From: Candidatus Sumerlaeota bacterium | Lineage (GTDB): Bacteria > Sumerlaeota > Sumerlaeia > MWCT01 | Direction: 5' to 3' | DNA length: 7,848 bases | Assembly (NCBI GenBank): GCA_026398545.1 | Contig: JAPLSR010000087.1 | Span: 1 to 7,848 of the forward strand | Shown here: positions 4,841-7,848 of the stretch, piece after piece | Layout: every line of letters begins with the position of its first letter | Position numbering within the stretch: the stretch's first letter is position 1 | The notes under the pieces: model-generated | What the model was told of the DNA's origin: nothing | The model's database searches: none | The model's input: only the letters and a program-made list of their open reading frames with translations | Made by a program: the position numbers and the translations under genes

Positions 4841-7800
4841 TTGTCTGGCGCGCTGGCTGAGTTGTTGCATTATCTCCTCGTGATGACGCTTAACGATGAC
4901 GGGTTCCCCTTTCATCTCCTCACGCAGTGTATTCACGAGGTTATTCACATCCCTGTAAACAATGTCCACCGAGAGGATGTAATTGAATACATCGAGCGCT
5001 TTTTCCGGGTCTCCTGCGGCATAATACCTGTTCCCGAGGGAATATAGAAGGTTTTTGACCTCGTCCGTTGTTTCGAGGCGGCGATAGTATTGGTAGGCGA
5101 GGTCGAGTTCGCCCTTGCAGGAAAATGCCTTGCCAATGGCGAGGATTGCCTCGCGGGATTCCTTTTCCCTGTTCAGAATCTGCTGATACGCCTTGATTGC
5201 CTTGTCATATTCTTCAAGGTCAAGGTAGAGGCGGCCAAGTTTGTAAAGCATCTCCAACGGCGGTTCGCGCATGAGGGAGGAATATGCCTCATAGCACTCA
5301 GCCAGTTCATAAAGTATATTGGGGTTTTCCGCATCGATATTTCCGGCATTTTCAAGGTCGGCGACGGACTCTTCGAAATCGCCCAGAATCTTAAAAAGAA
5401 CGCCGCGTTCCACCAGCGCCCGCACATGCCGTGGATGTTTTTGAAGAATGCGGTTGTATCCCTCAATCAGGTCGCCGCAGTAGCGCGTATAATTCTGGGA
5501 TATCTGGCTGAATTCATCGAGGGCATTGTCCGGGCTGTCTTTTTCAATGTAAAGGAATCCCATCTTGATGTGGAGTTCAGAACTCCACATGGGTGTCTGG
5601 CGGAGGTTTTCCAGATGGGAGATAACCTCATCGATGGCGGCTGGATTGTTTTTCAAAAACTTTTCCAGGATGGCAATAGACCGAAGATTATCCCCTGTAG
5701 CGAGGTGGTGGTCAGCGAGGTAAAAATGCAGGTCGCCGTCGAAGGGGTCGGACTCCACCCCCTGTGCGATGATGGCAAGAGTCCTCTCATTTTTAACGCC
5801 CATCTTCATGTAAGTGTGGGCGAGTCGACTGATAATAGTGACATCATCGGGGAGTGATTCCAGGATGCGTTCATAGGTCTCCGCAGCGCGTGCCAGGTTT
5901 CCGGAGTTCTCATAACAACGGGCGATTCCGACAAGAATCTGGATGTCATCCGGGCAGAGGCAGAGGGCATTCAGGAAGACACTCAGGGTGGCAATGCCAA
6001 AATTCTCCTGATGGGAGTAAAGAAATGCCAGGGCGAGGGAGAGGCGTTCATCCTCCTGTTTTTTCCGCAGGAGTTTTTCGAGGAAATTGGTTATACGTTC
6101 ATCAGTGATTGTGGCGTTTTTAAGGCACAGGATGAGGAAGTCAAGTGTGTCCTTGTCATCCGGGTTTGCCTTCAGTCGTTCTTCGCAATACAGGAGGGTG
6201 GGTTTGGGGTCGCCCATATCCATCTGGTAGCGGAAGATTTTTCTCCTTGCCTCATCGGCATCAGGGTCGACGGCAATCAATGCCTGGTAGATATCAAGTG
6301 CCTCGGTAGAGCGGGGGTCCTCCTCTATGAAGCGGGCAGCGAGGCGGCGAATTAAATTTGGGCTTTTATCACCGGCGCGCCATGCACAGCGGAGTATCTC
6401 CTGAGTTTCAGGCATGGTTTTGCTCGTGGAAAGGATATGGCGGGCGATGCGGATGCATGCGCCGGGGCAGTCCCTGGGAACGATGGCGTTTTTCATAGTG
6501 GAGTTAGAGACGGGGCAATTATTGCGGCAGAGGTGGAAAATCTCCATGTCGTAACGGATGGCGCTTTCCTCGTCACCCAGCCGCCAATAGTGGTTAGAAA
6601 GGGTAGTCAGGAGTGCCGTGTTACGGCGGTCATGGGGGAAGGCGGCAAGATACACCCGGATGGCAAGGTCATCCCTGCGAAATGCCTTCTGATAAATCTC
6701 GCTCAAAGTCAAGGCAACCGATTTCACCCCCGGATTCTTCACAAAAGCCTCTTCCAGAATCTGGAGACGGGTTTTTTCATCCATCTCGTCCAGATATTTT
6801 CCCATTCGCTTTGCATCCATCTGGGAGAGGCAGTTGGCAGCGCAGGAGATTGCCTGTTCGTCATCGGGATAAAAGCGCAGGTGTTTCAACGCCTCGGCAA
6901 GGCTATTTTCATACTCGCATATAAAGAGGTAATGCTGGCAGATGCCAAGACGCGCATACCTGTTTTTCGGATGAATGGAGAGTGAATCCTTGAAGATTTT
7001 CAGGGAGTCGGGACCTTGCTTTTTTGTCTCAAAAAAGTATCGGCACAGGAGATTATGAATCCTTTCATTCCGCGAGCCTAGGTCGATCGCCTCCTTGTAA
7101 ATCTTGAGCGCCTCCTCATCCGTCCGGTCATATTCACTGAATGCCGTGGCGAGCGGGATGATGACCTCCTTTGAGCGGGGGTCAATCTGCCGAATTTTTC
7201 CATACACCTCAATGACGCTCGCCCAGCTGTGGATGTTCTGATAGTAGCGTCCCAGAAGTTCATAGAACACGACCTTTTCGGAGGGGTGGAGTGTGGGCAG
7301 GGTAATGTAACGTTTATACAGAGAAATTGCCTGCTCTGAGAGAGAGCCCTGTCCGGCAAAATGAGCTGCCACCACTGTGAGAATCTTTTTATCCTCGGGG
7401 TGGCGCTCAAGGTAGGTGAGAAAGAATGGGGCGGACTCTTCACTCACGATATTTTGTTCAATTTGATATTGAATCAGGAAATCCAGTGCTTCCGCATCAT
7501 CAGGATTTTCCCGGCAGAGATTTTTCAATATGGTGAGCCCCTCCTCAGCGCGTTCACTGGAGAGGAATGCCTTTGTCAGAAGAAACCTGACGTTGCGGTC
7601 AAAGGGTTCAAAGGCAAGATAGAGTTCATAAACCTCCATTGCCTCCTTGTCCATGTGTCCCTTTTCAACGAGCGATTGGGCAAGGATTTTAATGGCGATG
7701 ACATTCGGTTCTTCGGCATGGATGATTTCCCTGTAAATGGTGAGCGCCTCCTCGTCATTTCTCCCCATCTCGGTGTAGAATTCGCCGAGTTTATGGAGGG

Positions 7801-7848
7801 TGGACTGATACTGGGACTTGATGAAATCCCAGTTTGGTCCCGGCTCAG
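4067..7848 (-). CDS. Large TPR-repeat protein with C-terminal Hanks-type Ser/Thr kinase domain (5' end outside window)
   Basis: This is a probable soluble signalling protein that phosphorylates Ser/Thr of unknown targets. From the first in-window Met (7768) it has 1233 residues. The frame stays open to the right edge for 26 more codons (ending KLGEFYTEM), and that Met lies inside a TPR, so the real start is outside the window. Residues 1 to about 940 are a near-continuous superhelix of TPR-like repeats, more than 20 by eye (for example LGRLYLDLEEYDKAIKAYQQ). A charged helical linker (about 946-976) leads to a complete kinase domain (977-1233). Kinase motifs are the glycine loop GRGTIG (985-990), VALK Lys1007, helix-C Glu1026, HRD Asp1101 with Asn1106, DFG Asp1119, SPE Glu1147 and a late Arg1216. 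No membrane segment is seen. The P+1 loop reads GNP where GTP/GTA is usual. Four cysteines cluster at 414-438. The stop is TGA at 4067-4069. Confidence 0.9.
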   Translation of the reverse strand, partial: EPGPNWDFIKSQYQSTLHKLGEFYTEMGRNDEEALTIYREIIHAEEPNVIAIKILAQSLVEKGHMDKEAMEVYELYLAFEPFDRNVRFLLTKAFLSSERAEEGLTILKNLCRENPDDAEALDFLIQYQIEQNIVSEESAPFFLTYLERHPEDKKILTVVAAHFAGQGSLSEQAISLYKRYITLPTLHPSEKVVFYELLGRYYQNIHSWASVIEVYGKIRQIDPRSKEVIIPLATAFSEYDRTDEEALKIYKEAIDLGSRNERIHNLLCRYFFETKKQGPDSLKIFKDSLSIHPKNRYARLGICQHYLFICEYENSLAEALKHLRFYPDDEQAISCAANCLSQMDAKRMGKYLDEMDEKTRLQILEEAFVKNPGVKSVALTLSEIYQKAFRRDDLAIRVYLAAFPHDRRNTALLTTLSNHYWRLGDEESAIRYDMEIFHLCRNNCPVSNSTMKNAIVPRDCPGACIRIARHILSTSKTMPETQEILRCAWRAGDKSPNLIRRLAARFIEEDPRSTEALDIYQALIAVDPDADEARRKIFRYQMDMGDPKPTLLYCEERLKANPDDKDTLDFLILCLKNATITDERITNFLEKLLRKKQEDERLSLALAFLYSHQENFGIATLSVFLNALCLCPDDIQILVGIARCYENSGNLARAAETYERILESLPDDVTIISRLAHTYMKMGVKNERTLAIIAQGVESDPFDGDLHFYLADHHLATGDNLRSIAILEKFLKNNPAAIDEVISHLENLRQTPMWSSELHIKMGFLYIEKDSPDNALDEFSQISQNYTRYCGDLIEGYNRILQKHPRHVRALVERGVLFKILGDFEESVADLENAGNIDAENPNILYELAECYEAYSSLMREPPLEMLYKLGRLYLDLEEYDKAIKAYQQILNREKESREAILAIGKAFSCKGELDLAYQYYRRLETTDEVKNLLYSLGNRYYAAGDPEKALDVFNYILSVDIVYRDVNNLVNTLREEMKGEPVIVKRHHEEIMQQLSQRARQRFDLIEEVGRGTIGVVYKAYDKELDEVVALKILSERFSEDEKAHERFCLEVKSARRISHPNIVRIYDIGEESGRKYISMEYVDGGDLKQLLAVQKRLQPKLVIEFTLQIASALTAAHGLSIIHRDIKPANILLTSEKVCKLTDFGIATFFEESRDLSSDIIVGNPLYMSPEQNEGKTLTPSSDIYSLGVVMYEMLSSIPPFRTGNIPYHHIFTAPPEMKDVDRELTVIVMKCLEKKPSTRFERMVDLIAALESCRKV
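5568..5590. repeat. 23-bp perfect palindrome (11-bp arms, 1-nt centre) inside the TPR region
   Basis: ATGTGGAGTTC, then A, then GAACTCCACAT. The arms are exact reverse complements. The site lies wholly within the coding sequence of the TPR-kinase, where it encodes MWSSELHI. It could form a hairpin in the mRNA or a cruciform, or be a binding site. Its function is unknown. Confidence 0.7.

Noticed and set aside
5090..5857. Open frame of 255 codons on the plus strand opposite the TPR region
   Set aside because: It mirrors the helical TPR coding sequence (reverse complements of GAG/CTC-rich codons) and has no domain of its own. The minus-strand kinase protein explains the DNA.
6437..6985. Open frame of 182 codons on the plus strand opposite the TPR region
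   Set aside because: It is antisense to the TPR-kinase gene, with no ribosome-binding context or family resemblance.

Overview
The window looks like a piece of a bacterial chromosome of roughly balanced GC content, probably from a poorly characterised environmental lineage. It combines a very large TPR/Hanks-type kinase protein, a polyprenyl-phosphate-type membrane glycosyltransferase, a class II fructose-bisphosphate aldolase and a small HicBA toxin-antitoxin pair. The sequence alone does not support a phylum. No phage, transposase, CRISPR array, rRNA or tRNA was seen.

Layout. (1) Positions 1-46 lie downstream of the first gene and hold a 9-bp tandem duplication. (2) Positions 47-2011, minus strand, encode a GT-C/GT39-like integral membrane glycosyltransferase with a PA14-like domain near its C-terminus. 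(3) A 180-bp divergent intergenic region (2012-2191) must carry promoters for both flanking genes. (4) Positions 2192-3319, plus strand, encode a class II fructose-1,6-bisphosphate aldolase with an unusually long insertion after its last zinc ligand. (5) Positions 3398-3846, plus strand, are a translationally coupled antitoxin-first hicB-hicA pair. (6) About 3860-4059, plus strand, is a frameshifted and truncated remnant that reads like the N-terminal part of a class I/II PLP-dependent aminotransferase. (7) Positions 4067-7848, minus strand, are one giant gene, converging on the remnant and running off the right edge. It encodes a long TPR array followed by a complete C-terminal serine/threonine kinase domain.

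The genes do not form one pathway. The aldolase is central carbon metabolism, the glycosyltransferase is envelope glycan or lipid modification, HicBA is a mobile-type stress or addiction module, and the TPR-kinase is a probable soluble signalling scaffold. The stretch 3320-4066, with a toxin-antitoxin cassette beside a decayed gene, looks like a site of gene turnover between two stable genes. No single new multi-gene system is evident. The items most worth a second look are the TPR-kinase (domain order, internal cysteine cluster, P+1 loop substitution), the aminotransferase relic, the aldolase insertion, and an 11-bp-arm palindrome inside the kinase gene. Only three gaps exist between intact genes (180, 78 and 220 bp), so no gene-free stretch exceeds 300 bases. 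No convincing intrinsic terminator was found anywhere.
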